Below, piece by piece: positions 1 to 11,386 of a DNA stretch of 64,000 nt. Location of the stretch: the NCBI RefSeq assembly GCF_900142765.1, contig NZ_FRCB01000003.1, positions 186,001-250,000 of the forward strand, read 5' to 3'. How positions within the stretch are numbered: the first letter of the stretch is position 1; each line of letters starts with the position of its first letter. The stretch comes from Roseovarius litoreus. GTDB lineage: Bacteria; Pseudomonadota; Alphaproteobacteria; Rhodobacterales; Rhodobacteraceae. A program made the position numbers and the translations under genes. The notes beneath the pieces are model-generated. The model did not search any database. It worked only from the letters and a program-made list of their open reading frames with translations, and was not told where the DNA came from.

Positions 1-3024
<3,024 letters not shown>

Positions 3025-3080
3025 GTTCCCCCTCGCAGGCCAATGAGTATGGTCCGATGCTAGAGGTGAGAGCTGGAAAG

Positions 3081-3098
3081 TGTCAACTAAAACTTACA
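3081..3098. promoter_or_regulatory. PpsR/CrtJ operator for bchF
   Basis: TGTCAACTAAAACTTACA is a perfect TGT-N12-ACA palindrome, the known target of PpsR/CrtJ. On the minus strand its edge doubles as a -35 box (TTGACA) with a -10-like TAGCAT 18 bases downstream, so repressor binding would block the bchF promoter. Confidence 0.88.
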
Positions 3099-3253
3099 CT
3101 TTGAAACGGGGTATGCTGTCAATCTTGCATGATTCTCTGGGTCAGAGGTGTCCCGATACCGGTTTTTCCCAATGTTCAGGCAAGTTTACCCGTTCCGCCC
3201 GCGGCAATTTCTCTATCAGGAACAGCGATATGCGATGTTTTCCGGGGGCAATC

Positions 3254-3271
3254 TGTCAAGTTTATTTGACA
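3254..3271. promoter_or_regulatory. PpsR/CrtJ operator for ppaA
   Basis: TGTCAAGTTTATTTGACA is a near-symmetric TGT-N12-ACA site, the best-looking one in the window. Its right edge is a plus-strand TTGACA. It lies about 90 bases before the ppaA start. With the site at 3081 it divides the 336-base gap 3025-3360 into two oppositely facing promoters. I see nothing else in that gap except a half site at 3117. Confidence 0.88.
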
Positions 3272-3360
3272 TTTTTAAAGTGCGGTCTCATGCTTTATTA
3301 TAAGGGGCGGCATTGGAAATGCGCGCGACACGCGATGGCCATATTGGCCGGGAGGGGTTC

Positions 3361-4164
3361 ATGGAACTAGACCCGCGCAGACAGCGCTCCGGAATGTCGG
3401 CCCCGCAGGGGCACGGGATCCGCTTCTTGGTCGAATCGGCGCTCCGAAGTATCGCCTCCGAACGGGTCACGAACTGGCCCACGACGCGTGCACAATGGGT
3501 CGAGCGCCTATGCGAAGCCCTCATGTCCACCTCGGAAACCAGCCACCAGAGCGTGATCGCGGAATTGATCTCGATCGGTGTGAGCAGCCAGGACATCTAC
3601 CAGATTTTCGTCCCCGAGGCGGCGCGCCATCTCGGCAAACTCTGGCTGCATGACGAGGCGAGTTTCGTCGATGTCTCGATCGGCGCCGCGCGCCTGCAGG
3701 CGCTCCTGCGCGAGGCCGAAGGCAAGGGCCACGCAAAGGGCGTCGATACCAGTATCCCGTTGGGGCAATCCGTCCTCATCGTGATCCCGGAGTTCGAACA
3801 GCATTCGCTCGGCGCCTTCGTGGCCGCGGATCAGTTCCGCCGTCACGGGCTGTGGGTGCATATGGCGATTGCCCTGAATCCGGATGAGTTGGTTAATCTT
3901 GTTGCAACCGGAAGATTTTCGATGATCGGGGTCACGGCTGCCAGCCGGAAAACGGTTGAAAAGCTTGCCGGGTTGGTGGAATACATACGGTCAAGAACGG
4001 AAACCTGTCCCCCGGTGGTCGTGGGCGGCCGTGCGGTAGACGAGATCGCGGATGTCGCGCGACGAACGGGGGCGGATTTCGCAGTTAAATCAGTTCGTGA
4101 GGCTGTAGAACGTTGCGGCCTTGCGACCGTTGCCGAGACACTGTCATCAGATATTGCCCTGTAA
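3361..4164 (+). CDS. ppaA: B12-binding photosynthesis regulator PpaA/AerR
   Basis: PpaA/AerR is the cobalamin-binding partner of PpsR/CrtJ that modulates its repression of photosynthesis genes. The protein has the N-terminal helical half and C-terminal B12-binding fold of the family. It includes an E-F-E-Q-H-S-L-G-A segment whose histidine is the likely lower axial cobalamin ligand, then a VVGGRAV motif near the end. I chose the ATG at 3361 (MELDPRRQRSG) because GGAGGGG precedes it closely. In-frame ATGs at 3313 and 3319, the latter with AGGGG upstream, would give a form 14-16 residues longer. Both may be used, because long and short AerR isoforms are reported in Rhodobacter capsulatus. The position next to ppsR is the standard one. 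Confidence 0.93.
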   Translation: MELDPRRQRSGMSAPQGHGIRFLVESALRSIASERVTNWPTTRAQWVERLCEALMSTSETSHQSVIAELISIGVSSQDIYQIFVPEAARHLGKLWLHDEASFVDVSIGAARLQALLREAEGKGHAKGVDTSIPLGQSVLIVIPEFEQHSLGAFVAADQFRRHGLWVHMAIALNPDELVNLVATGRFSMIGVTAASRKTVEKLAGLVEYIRSRTETCPPVVVGGRAVDEIADVARRTGADFAVKSVREAVERCGLATVAETLSSDIAL

Positions 4165-4201
4165 GCGGCGCGGCGGTGTTTTCGGCCCTTGAGGTGGAAA
4201 A

Positions 4202-5629
4202 GTGACCAAACAAACTCGGACATCGGAACGACTGCGCGCTGGTGTTCTGCCGGATCCGACGCATATCGAGCATCTGATCGAGCAGGCCTGCGATATCGCG
4301 GTCGTCGTGGATGTGCAGGGTGTCGTCACGGGCATTTCGGTCAATTCCGACAGCGCCTCTCTGGGCTGTCTCGATCATTGGGTGGGGCGTCCCTTCGATG
4401 ACTTCCTGACCGAGGAATCCGTCAGCAAGTTCCATGACCGGGTCGCACGGATGCGCGCCGATACGGCCCTTGTGCCGCGCCCGATCGAGATCAATCATAT
4501 CGACAACGCGAAATGGGAATTCCCCATTCGCTACTCGCTGCACCGCATCGCCAATACCGGCGCGATCCTGATGCTGGGCCGTGACATGCAGCCTTTCGCC
4601 GAAGTGCAGCAGCGGCTTGTGCGCGAACAGATGGCGCGCGAGCGTGACCAGCAAAAGCTGCGCGGGGCCGAGACCTATTTTCGCGTCGTGCTCGAGGCAT
4701 CGGACACGCCGATGGCGCTGGTCGATCCCGAAAGTGGCCGGATCGGCGATCTGAACTCGGCCGCGGCCGAGCTGATGGGGGGCAAGGCCGATCTTCTGAC
4801 CGGCAGCGCCATTGCCCAGGCCTTCGAGGGGCGCCGCCGTTCGGAATTCATGGATGCCCTGAAATCCGCCGCCTCTTCGGACGAGATGAAAGGGGTCGAG
4901 GTGGTCGCTCGCCGCAATGGCCGCGTCATCACCATCTGCCCGCAGTTTTTCCGCGCCTCCGGCGACCTGGTGCTGTTGTGCCGCATGGCGACTTTGGAAG
5001 ATGTCGATGCCGGCGGTGCCGAATTGGCCAACACCCTGTCCTCGCTCTTCGCCTCGACCACCGATGCCATCGTGCTGGTCGATCTCAAGGGGGTCATCCG
5101 CGAGGCCAATGAGGCGTTTCTGGTCATGACCGACGCCGCACAGTTGCGCGACATCAAGGATCAATCGCTTTCCGAATTCCTGTCCCGTGGGGCGGTGGAT
5201 ATGAAGCTGATCCTTGAAAACACGATCAAATCCGGGCGGTTGCGCAGCTATTCGGCGCAGCTCAAGAGCGTCGTGGGCACCCGCCTGCCGGTCGAGATTT
5301 CCGCAGCCCACCTGCGCCAGCGCGGTGGGGACATGGGGCTGGGCCTGATTATCCGCGATGTCACCCCGCTCGAACAGGGGGCCGCGACGGACAGCTCCGC
5401 GATGGTCAGCGACGACGCCATGAAGAACGTCATGGACCTTGTTGGCACCGCTTCGCTGAAAGAACTGGTCTCGGCCACATCCGACGTGATCGAGAAGATG
5501 TGCATCGAAACCGCCGTGCAGATGACCAACAACAACCGCGTCGCCGCCGCCGAAATGCTGGGCCTGTCGCGTCAAAGCCTTTATGTGAAGCTGCGCAAGC
5601 ACGGATTGCTGCATTCCGGCGACGAGTGA
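4202..5629 (+). CDS. ppsR: Photosynthesis gene repressor PpsR/CrtJ
   Basis: PpsR represses bch, crt and puc genes under oxygen and high light. The 475-residue protein has the family layout: an N-terminal domain with a conserved NHID...EFPIRY stretch (about 98-111), a Q-linker helix, two PAS domains (about 160-265 and 278-388), and a C-terminal Fis-type helix-turn-helix (NNNRVAAAEMLGLSRQSLY, 443-461). Two cysteines at 260 and 434 match the positions reported to form a redox disulfide in Rhodobacter sphaeroides PpsR. The start is GTG, 37 bases after ppaA. Its own targets surround it at 3081, 3254, 5680, 5705, 9639 and 9665. Confidence 0.96.
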   Translation: MTKQTRTSERLRAGVLPDPTHIEHLIEQACDIAVVVDVQGVVTGISVNSDSASLGCLDHWVGRPFDDFLTEESVSKFHDRVARMRADTALVPRPIEINHIDNAKWEFPIRYSLHRIANTGAILMLGRDMQPFAEVQQRLVREQMARERDQQKLRGAETYFRVVLEASDTPMALVDPESGRIGDLNSAAAELMGGKADLLTGSAIAQAFEGRRRSEFMDALKSAASSDEMKGVEVVARRNGRVITICPQFFRASGDLVLLCRMATLEDVDAGGAELANTLSSLFASTTDAIVLVDLKGVIREANEAFLVMTDAAQLRDIKDQSLSEFLSRGAVDMKLILENTIKSGRLRSYSAQLKSVVGTRLPVEISAAHLRQRGGDMGLGLIIRDVTPLEQGAATDSSAMVSDDAMKNVMDLVGTASLKELVSATSDVIEKMCIETAVQMTNNNRVAAAEMLGLSRQSLYVKLRKHGLLHSGDE

Positions 5630-5679
5630 CGCCGATCCGGGGCGGACTGAGGCAAGAAACCCCTTTCCCGGAATCGAAT

Positions 5680-5697
5680 TGTATAGTTTAATTGACA
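5680..5697. promoter_or_regulatory. PpsR operator 1 at bchG
   Basis: TGTATAGTTTAATTGACA fits TGT-N12-ACA exactly and ends two bases before the bchG ATG. It contains TATAGT (a -10-like hexamer) and TTGACA. It is the first of a pair; the second starts 7 bases further on, inside the coding sequence. Confidence 0.85.
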
Positions 5698-5699
5698 CT

Positions 5700-6608
5700 A
5701 TGAGTGTCACGTATTCCCTACACACCTCCCGCCGCCTGCCCAAACCGCGCGCCGTTCTCACCCTGATCAAGCCGATCACGTGGTTCCCGCCGATCTGGGC
5801 CTATCTGTGCGGCGTCGTCGCCTCGGGTGTCCCGCTGTCGCAGGCGCCCTGGCTGGTGCTGGTCGGCATGGTTCTGGCCGGGCCTGTGGTCTGCGGCATG
5901 AGCCAGGCCGCCAACGACTGGTGCGACCGGCATGTGGACGCGATCAACGAACCGGACCGCCCGATCCCGTCGGGGGCGATCCCCGGCCGCTGGGGCCTCT
6001 GGATCGCCCTTATCATGAGCGCCATGGCGCTGGCGCTTGGCGCGCTCTTGGGGCCGTGGGGCTTTGGCGCCACCGTCTTTGGCGTGCTGGCCGCCTGGGC
6101 CTATTCCGCCGAGCCTGTCCGCCTGAAGAAATCCGGTATCTGGGGTCCGGCCCTTGTGGGCCTGTGCTACGAAGGATTGCCGTGGTTCACCGGTGCTGCC
6201 GTGCTGTCGGATGGCGCGCCGTCCTGGCCCATCGTCACGCTGGCGCTGCTCTATGCACTGGGCGCGCATGGCATCATGACACTCAACGATTTCAAGGCGC
6301 TCGAGGGCGACCGTCAGACCGGCGTCAACTCTCTGCCCGTCACATTGGGGCCAGAGCGCGCCGCGCGTGTCGCCTGCTGGGTCATGGCGCTGCCGCAACT
6401 GGCGGTCGTGGCGCTGCTTTACGCCTGGGGCAGCCCCTGGCATGCACTGGCCGTTGGCGCCCTGATCGCGGCGCAGCTTTGGGCGATGCGGGTTTTGCTG
6501 TCCGATCCCAAGGGCCGCGCGCCCTGGTACAACGCCACCGGCGTCACGCTTTATGTCAGCGGCATGATGGTTTCGGCCTTCGCCCTGCGCTCCATGGGAG
6601 GGTTCTGA
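5700..6608 (+). CDS. bchG: Bacteriochlorophyll synthase (polyprenyl transferase)
   Basis: BchG esterifies bacteriochlorophyllide a with geranylgeranyl pyrophosphate at the membrane. The protein is a UbiA-family prenyltransferase. It has the Mg-binding motif NDWCDRHVDAINEPDRP near residue 70 and a second aspartate motif (MTLNDFKALEGDR) near residue 195, separated by hydrophobic helices. The ATG at 5700 gives MSVTYSLH..., which resembles known BchG N-termini. A TTG seven codons earlier would run through the operator and is less likely. No Shine-Dalgarno is visible before the ATG, so translation may be leaderless, coupled or weak. The stop is immediately followed by the next gene's ATG. Confidence 0.95.
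   Translation: MSVTYSLHTSRRLPKPRAVLTLIKPITWFPPIWAYLCGVVASGVPLSQAPWLVLVGMVLAGPVVCGMSQAANDWCDRHVDAINEPDRPIPSGAIPGRWGLWIALIMSAMALALGALLGPWGFGATVFGVLAAWAYSAEPVRLKKSGIWGPALVGLCYEGLPWFTGAAVLSDGAPSWPIVTLALLYALGAHGIMTLNDFKALEGDRQTGVNSLPVTLGPERAARVACWVMALPQLAVVALLYAWGSPWHALAVGALIAAQLWAMRVLLSDPKGRAPWYNATGVTLYVSGMMVSAFALRSMGGF
5705..5722. promoter_or_regulatory. PpsR operator 2, inside the bchG reading frame
   Basis: TGTCACGTATTCCCTACA also fits TGT-N12-ACA and lies within codons 2-8 of bchG. Paired PpsR palindromes about one helical turn apart are the classical cooperative arrangement. Here the pair spans the start codon instead of lying upstream of it. Confidence 0.75.
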
Positions 6609-7898
6609 ATGACGCTCGGCTGGCTTTCCATTGTCCGCCTCGGGCTGGTGCAGATGGCGCTTGGCGCGATCGTCGTGCTGACCACATCGACGCTCAACCG
6701 CCTGATGGTGGTGGAGCTGGCGCTGCCCGCCGTGCTGCCCGGCCTTCTGGTGGCGCTGCATTACGGCATTCAGATCACTCGCCCCAACTGGGGCTTCATG
6801 TCCGACGCGGGCGGGCACCGCACGCGCTGGATCATCGGCGGCATGATCGTTCTGGCGCTTGGCGCGCTTGGCGCCTCCTACGGCGTGGTGCTCTTTGACA
6901 CCAGCTTTGCCGCGGGCCTGTCGCTCTCGATCCTCGCCTATGCGCTGATCGGTCTGGGGGCAGGGGCCTCGGGCACCTCGCTTCTGGCACTTCTGGCCAC
7001 CGCCACGGCACCGCATCGCCGCGCCGCCGCCGCCACGATCACATGGCTGATGATGATCTTCGGCATCGCCGCGACCGCAGGCACCGTGGGCGCCTTTCTC
7101 GATCCCTACAGCCCGGCGCTCCTGCTCAAGATCGTGGGCATCGTCACCGGCGCCGCCGTCACCGTGACCATCCTTGCCTCATACGGCATCGAGGCCCGCG
7201 TGCAGGCCGAGCGCCGCCCCCCCGACACCACCCGCTTCATCGACGGCCTGCGCGAGGTCTGGGCCGAGCCCGCCGCGCGCAATTTCACCATCTTCGTGTT
7301 CCTGTCGATGACCGCCTATTTCATGCAGGAACTGATCCTCGAACCCTATTCCGGGCTGGTCTTCGGCTTCACGCCGGGGCAATCCACCTCGCTCAGTGGC
7401 GCTCAGAATGGCGGGGTTTTCCTTGGCATGCTCACCGTCGGCATCGCCGCCACCGGCTTTCGGCTTGGCTCCTTGCGCAACTGGGTCGTGGCGGGCTGTC
7501 TCGGCTCGGCGGGCAGCCTTGCGCTGATCACCTTTCTGGGCGGCGCGGCCGTGCCGTCGGCCCTGATGCCGGCTGTGGTCTGTCTGGGCTTTTTCAACGG
7601 CATGTTCGCGGTGGCGGCCATCGGCTCGATGATGGCGCTGGCCGGCGAAGGCCGTGGCGCGCGCGAAGGCACCCGCATGGGTCTTTGGGGCGCGGCGCAG
7701 GCCATCGCGGCAGGCTTTGGCGGCCTTCTGGGGGCGGCGGCGGTCGATGTGATGCGCGTTGCCCTGCAGTCCGACGCACAGGCCTTTGGCATCGTCTTTC
7801 TGGCCGAGGCCACACTTTTCATCTTCGCGGCGCTGCTGGCGCTTCGGGTCATTGAACACGGGCGCGGCCGGGCCGCTGCCATCGTTCCGGGGGAATAG
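6609..7898 (+). CDS. PucC-family major facilitator (ORF428/Bch2-like)
   Basis: A 429-residue integral membrane protein of the PucC/LhaA/ORF428 branch of the major facilitator superfamily, whose members help assemble light-harvesting complexes or deliver bacteriochlorophyll. About twelve hydrophobic helices are visible along its length. The position between bchG and bchP is the conserved place for ORF428. It starts directly after the bchG stop without spacing and ends three bases before bchP, so bchG, this gene and bchP are translated as a unit. A role in pigment handling between the last two pigment-tail enzymes is inference from neighbours and family. Confidence 0.9.
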   Translation: MTLGWLSIVRLGLVQMALGAIVVLTTSTLNRLMVVELALPAVLPGLLVALHYGIQITRPNWGFMSDAGGHRTRWIIGGMIVLALGALGASYGVVLFDTSFAAGLSLSILAYALIGLGAGASGTSLLALLATATAPHRRAAAATITWLMMIFGIAATAGTVGAFLDPYSPALLLKIVGIVTGAAVTVTILASYGIEARVQAERRPPDTTRFIDGLREVWAEPAARNFTIFVFLSMTAYFMQELILEPYSGLVFGFTPGQSTSLSGAQNGGVFLGMLTVGIAATGFRLGSLRNWVVAGCLGSAGSLALITFLGGAAVPSALMPAVVCLGFFNGMFAVAAIGSMMALAGEGRGAREGTRMGLWGAAQAIAAGFGGLLGAAAVDVMRVALQSDAQAFGIVFLAEATLFIFAALLALRVIEHGRGRAAAIVPGE

Positions 7899-7901
7899 CA
7901 G

Positions 7902-9080
7902 ATGTATGATGTCGTTGTCGTGGGCGGAGGCCCCTCTGGCGCCACCGCCGCCGAGGATCTGGCCCGTTCGGGTCACAAGGTGGCCCTTCTGGATCGCGCC
8001 GGGCGGATCAAGCCCTGCGGCGGGGCGATCCCGCCCCGTCTGATCGCGGATTTCGATCTGCCGGACGAACAGCTCGTCGCCAAGATCACCACCGCGCGGA
8101 TGATCTCACCCACCGGGCGCAAGGTCGATATCCCGATCGAAAACGGCTTTGTCGGCATGGTCGACCGCGAGGATTTCGACGAATTCCTGCGCAAGCGCGC
8201 CGCTCGCGCCGGCGCAACCCGCGCCACCGGCACCTATCTGCGGATCGAACGCGATGAGGCCGGCACGCGCGTTGTCTATCGCGACAAGGTCAGCGGCAAT
8301 GAACGCAGCCTCGCCACGAAGCTGGTGATCGGCGCGGATGGTGCGCGCTCGAACGTTGCGCGGACCGAAGTGCCGGGCGGCGACCGCATCCCTTATGTCA
8401 TCGCCTATCACGAAATCATCGAGGCACCGGGCAAGGTGGGCGATTACGACCCTGCACGCTGCGACGTGATCTATGACGGGCGTATCTCTCCCGATTTCTA
8501 CGGCTGGGTGTTCCCGCATGGCAAGTCCGCCAGTGTCGGCATGGGCTCGATGGTGCGTGACGTGGACCTCAAGAAAGCCACCGCCGATCTGCGTCTCGCC
8601 AGCGGTCTGGCCGATTGCCCCACCATCCGCAAGGAAGGCGCGCCGATCCCGCTCAAGCCGCTCGACCGGTGGGACAATGGCTCCGATGTGGTGCTGGCAG
8701 GTGACGCCGCCGGCGTCGTCGCGCCCAGCTCGGGCGAGGGGATCTATTACGCCATGGTCGGCGGCCGCGTCGCCGCCACCGCCGCGTCGGCCTGCCTCGC
8801 CTCGGGCCGCGCCCGTGACCTTCGGCTGGCGCGCAAACTTTTCATGTCCGAGCACAAGACCGTGTTCCGGGTATTGGCCTCGATGCAGAATGCCTATTAT
8901 AGATCGGACGAGCGCCGCGAGAGGTTCGTCTCGCTGTGCCACGACATCGACGTCCAGCGCCTGACCTTCGAGGCCTACATGAACAAGAAACTCGTCCGCG
9001 CCCGCCCGATGGCGCATCTCAAGATCGGCTTGAAGAACCTCGCCCATCTGACGCGGCTCGTCCCGGCAGTCCGTGTATGA
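7902..9080 (+). CDS. bchP: Geranylgeranyl diphosphate/bacteriochlorophyll reductase
   Basis: BchP reduces three double bonds of the geranylgeranyl tail of bacteriochlorophyll to phytyl, using NADPH through a bound FAD. The N-terminus shows the Rossmann FAD motif (VVVGGGPSGATAAEDLARSG). A second FAD-contacting motif (VVLAGDAAGVVAPSSGEGI) lies near residue 275, as in the family. The 392-residue length is normal. It starts three bases after the preceding stop and its own stop overlaps the idi start as ATGA. Confidence 0.96.
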   Translation: MYDVVVVGGGPSGATAAEDLARSGHKVALLDRAGRIKPCGGAIPPRLIADFDLPDEQLVAKITTARMISPTGRKVDIPIENGFVGMVDREDFDEFLRKRAARAGATRATGTYLRIERDEAGTRVVYRDKVSGNERSLATKLVIGADGARSNVARTEVPGGDRIPYVIAYHEIIEAPGKVGDYDPARCDVIYDGRISPDFYGWVFPHGKSASVGMGSMVRDVDLKKATADLRLASGLADCPTIRKEGAPIPLKPLDRWDNGSDVVLAGDAAGVVAPSSGEGIYYAMVGGRVAATAASACLASGRARDLRLARKLFMSEHKTVFRVLASMQNAYYRSDERRERFVSLCHDIDVQRLTFEAYMNKKLVRARPMAHLKIGLKNLAHLTRLVPAVRV

Positions 9081-9625
9081 CCGATTTTGCACCGACAGAT
9101 TACCGACGTGATACCGACGCGATACCGACGTGGGAAAATGGCGTTCTCAAGCCCGTCGACAAGCTTGAAGCGCATCGCCGCGGATTGCGTCACAAGGCGG
9201 TTTCCGTCTTCGTGATGCATGGCGACGAGGTGCTGATCCAGCGCCGCGCCCTGGGCAAATACCACACCCCCGGATTATGGGCCAACACCTGCTGCACCCA
9301 CCCCCATTGGGACGAGTCGCCCGAGGCCTGCGCGCAGCGCCGCCTGTCCGAGGAACTGGGCATCGAAGGGCTGAAGCTCGAGCACCGCGATCAGGTCGAA
9401 TACCGTGCCGATGTGGGCGGCGGGCTGATCGAGCACGAATTGGTCGACATCTTCATCGCGCGGGTGCCCGCACGGATTCAGGTGGCCCCCAATCCCGATG
9501 AGGTGATGGAGACGGACTGGATCCAAATGTCTGATCTTGTTGGAAAAACAAGGCGCGACCCGGCCCGGTTCACGCCCTGGTTGCGGATCTATCTCGATCA
9601 ACATGCCGAGCAGATATTCGCCTGA
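9077..9625 (+). CDS. idi: Isopentenyl-diphosphate delta-isomerase, type I
   Basis: Type I IPP isomerase interconverts IPP and DMAPP for carotenoid and phytyl-tail synthesis. The 182-residue Nudix-fold protein has the active-site cysteine in the NTCCTHPHW segment, the histidine-rich metal site, and the Nudix-like CAQRRLSEELGI helix. The start at 9077 overlaps the bchP stop, so it is coupled to pigment-tail synthesis. The N-terminal codons for YRRDTDAIPTW are built from an 11-base tandem repeat (9101-9133) that recurs in non-coding DNA at 24705. This segment precedes the enzyme fold and may be a sequence insertion that kept the frame. Confidence 0.95.
   Translation: MTDFAPTDYRRDTDAIPTWENGVLKPVDKLEAHRRGLRHKAVSVFVMHGDEVLIQRRALGKYHTPGLWANTCCTHPHWDESPEACAQRRLSEELGIEGLKLEHRDQVEYRADVGGGLIEHELVDIFIARVPARIQVAPNPDEVMETDWIQMSDLVGKTRRDPARFTPWLRIYLDQHAEQIFA
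9101..9133 (+). repeat. 11-bp tandem repeat inside idi
   Basis: Three copies of TACCGACGNGR follow each other with an exact 11-base period. The same unit, in inverted orientation, occurs as 3.5 copies at 24705-24743 in an intergenic region 15.6 kb away. Confidence 0.85.
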
Positions 9626-9638
9626 TATCAGGTCGGAT

Positions 9639-9656
9639 TGTTAAAAATTACTGACA
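9639..9656. promoter_or_regulatory. PpsR operator 1 at bchE
   Basis: TGTTAAAAATTACTGACA matches TGT-N12-ACA. It is followed by an 8-base spacer and a second copy, the classical cooperative spacing for PpsR/CrtJ. It lies 63 bases before the bchE start. Confidence 0.85.
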
Positions 9657-9670
9657 TTGATCTGTGTCAA
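9657..9670. promoter_or_regulatory. FnrL-like site between the two bchE PpsR operators
   Basis: TTGATCTGTGTCAA matches the FNR/FnrL consensus TTGAT-N4-ATCAA at nine of ten fixed positions. It fills the 8-base spacer and enters the second PpsR site, so an activator and a repressor would compete. FnrL control of bchE is known in Rhodobacter sphaeroides. Confidence 0.6.
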
Positions 9671-9682
9671 TCAAAGTTGACA
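9665..9682. promoter_or_regulatory. PpsR operator 2 at bchE
   Basis: TGTCAATCAAAGTTGACA is a highly symmetric TGT-N12-ACA site. Its right edge forms TTGACA, a likely -35 box for bchE. Confidence 0.9.
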
Positions 9683-9718
9683 GATAGCATGGCACGCTTG
9701 TCCTGAATAGGAGGCGCC

Positions 9719-11380
9719 ATGAAACTGCTCTTGATCCATCCGAACTATCATTCCGGCGGTGCCGAAATCGCCGGCAACTGGCCCCCCGCATGGGTGGCCT
9801 ATCTCGCCGGTCCGCTCAAGGCTGCGGGCTATGACGACATCACCTTCATCGACGCGATGACCAACAATGTCGAAGAAGATGAGCTGCGCGCCCGCATCGC
9901 CGAGATGCAACCGGATATAGTGGGTTGCACCGCCATCACCCCCTCGATCTACCGTGCCGAACGCGTCCTCGAGATCGCCAAAGAGGCCGCCCCCGACTGT
10001 GTCACGGTCCTTGGTGGCGTGCATGCGACCTTCATGTTCAAGCAGGTTCTCTCGGAAGCCCCCCATATCGACGCCATCGTGCGCGGCGAGGGCGAGGAGG
10101 TGTTTCTCGACTTCGTCCGCGCGGTCGAAGATGGCCGCTGGTACACGGATCGTAAACATATCAAGGGCATAGCCTATACCGACGAAGGCGAGATCATTGC
10201 TACTCAGGCCGCTCCCACGGTCAAGAATCTCGATGGGCTGACCCCCGACTGGTCGATCCTCGAATGGGAGAAATACATCTACATCCCGCTCAACACCCGG
10301 CTGGCCATTCCCAGCATGGCGCGCGGCTGTCCGTTCACCTGTTCGTTCTGTTCGCAATGGAAATTCTGGCGCGACTACCGCGTCCGCGACCCCAAGAAGG
10401 TCGTGGATGAAATCGAGGATCTTGTTGAAAATCATGGTGTTGGCTTCTTCATCCTCGCTGATGAGGAACCCACGATCAACCGTCGCAAATTCACCGAATT
10501 CTGCGAGGAGCTGATCGCGCGCGGCCTGCCTGATCGGGTGAAATGGGGCATCAACACCCGCGTGACCGACATCCAGCGCGACAAGGATCAGCTTGGCCTG
10601 TGGCGCCGCGCGGGCCTTGTGCATATCAGCCTCGGCACAGAAGCCGCCGCCCAGATGAAGCTGGACCTGTTCAACAAGGAAACCCGCGTCGAGGAAAACA
10701 AGGAAGCCATCCGCCTCCTGCGCGAGGCAGACATTTTCACCGAGGCGCAGTTCATCGTCGGCCTGGACAACGAAACCGAAGAGACGCTCGAGGAAACCTA
10801 TCGTTTCGCGCGCGACTGGAACCCGGATCTGGCCAATTGGACGATGTACACGCCTTGGCCCTTTACCCCTTTGTTTCAAGAGCTTGGCGATAAGGTCGAG
10901 GTGTTCGACTTCGAGAAATACAATTTCGTCACCCCGATCATGAAGCCCGACGCGATGGATCGCGCCACGCTTCTGGACAAGGTGATGCACAATTACCGGC
11001 GCTTCTACATCAACAAGGCGCTGTTCCATTACCCTTGGCGGGGCCGGGGATTCCGCCGGAAATACCTTTTGGGCTGCCTGCGCGCCTTCGCCAAGGCCGG
11101 GTTTGCGCGCACCTTCTACGATCTGGGCAAGGTCGGATATTGGGGGCCGCAATCGAAAGAAAAGGTGGATTTCCATTTCGACGACAGCCGCCAGATCGCT
11201 CAGGCCCAGATGGCCGATTGGGAGGCGATGGCCGATCGAAAGAAAAAGGCCACCGAACGCCGGGTCGCCGTCCGCGATCAGATCAAGGCCGAAAAGGCCC
11301 GCATCGCCGCCGTGCAGGCCGAGGCGCGCGCCTGTGGCGGTGGGGCCGATACCCAGATCGAACGCACTCCGGCGGAGTAA
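9719..11380 (+). CDS. bchE: Anaerobic Mg-protoporphyrin IX monomethyl ester cyclase
   Basis: BchE is the cobalamin-dependent radical SAM enzyme that makes ring E using water-derived oxygen. The protein has the N-terminal B12-binding-like domain (about 1-170, with LGGVHATF near residue 98) and the radical SAM cluster motif CX3CX2C at Cys204, Cys208 and Cys211. It also has a lysine/arginine- and alanine-rich tail (about 495-545) that may form a helix. The 553-residue length is normal. A strong AGGAGG sits just before the ATG. It stands alone after idi with its own complex promoter, and bchJ follows after 6 bases. Confidence 0.97.
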   Translation: MKLLLIHPNYHSGGAEIAGNWPPAWVAYLAGPLKAAGYDDITFIDAMTNNVEEDELRARIAEMQPDIVGCTAITPSIYRAERVLEIAKEAAPDCVTVLGGVHATFMFKQVLSEAPHIDAIVRGEGEEVFLDFVRAVEDGRWYTDRKHIKGIAYTDEGEIIATQAAPTVKNLDGLTPDWSILEWEKYIYIPLNTRLAIPSMARGCPFTCSFCSQWKFWRDYRVRDPKKVVDEIEDLVENHGVGFFILADEEPTINRRKFTEFCEELIARGLPDRVKWGINTRVTDIQRDKDQLGLWRRAGLVHISLGTEAAAQMKLDLFNKETRVEENKEAIRLLREADIFTEAQFIVGLDNETEETLEETYRFARDWNPDLANWTMYTPWPFTPLFQELGDKVEVFDFEKYNFVTPIMKPDAMDRATLLDKVMHNYRRFYINKALFHYPWRGRGFRRKYLLGCLRAFAKAGFARTFYDLGKVGYWGPQSKEKVDFHFDDSRQIAQAQMADWEAMADRKKKATERRVAVRDQIKAEKARIAAVQAEARACGGGADTQIERTPAE

Positions 11381-11386
11381 CGTGCC

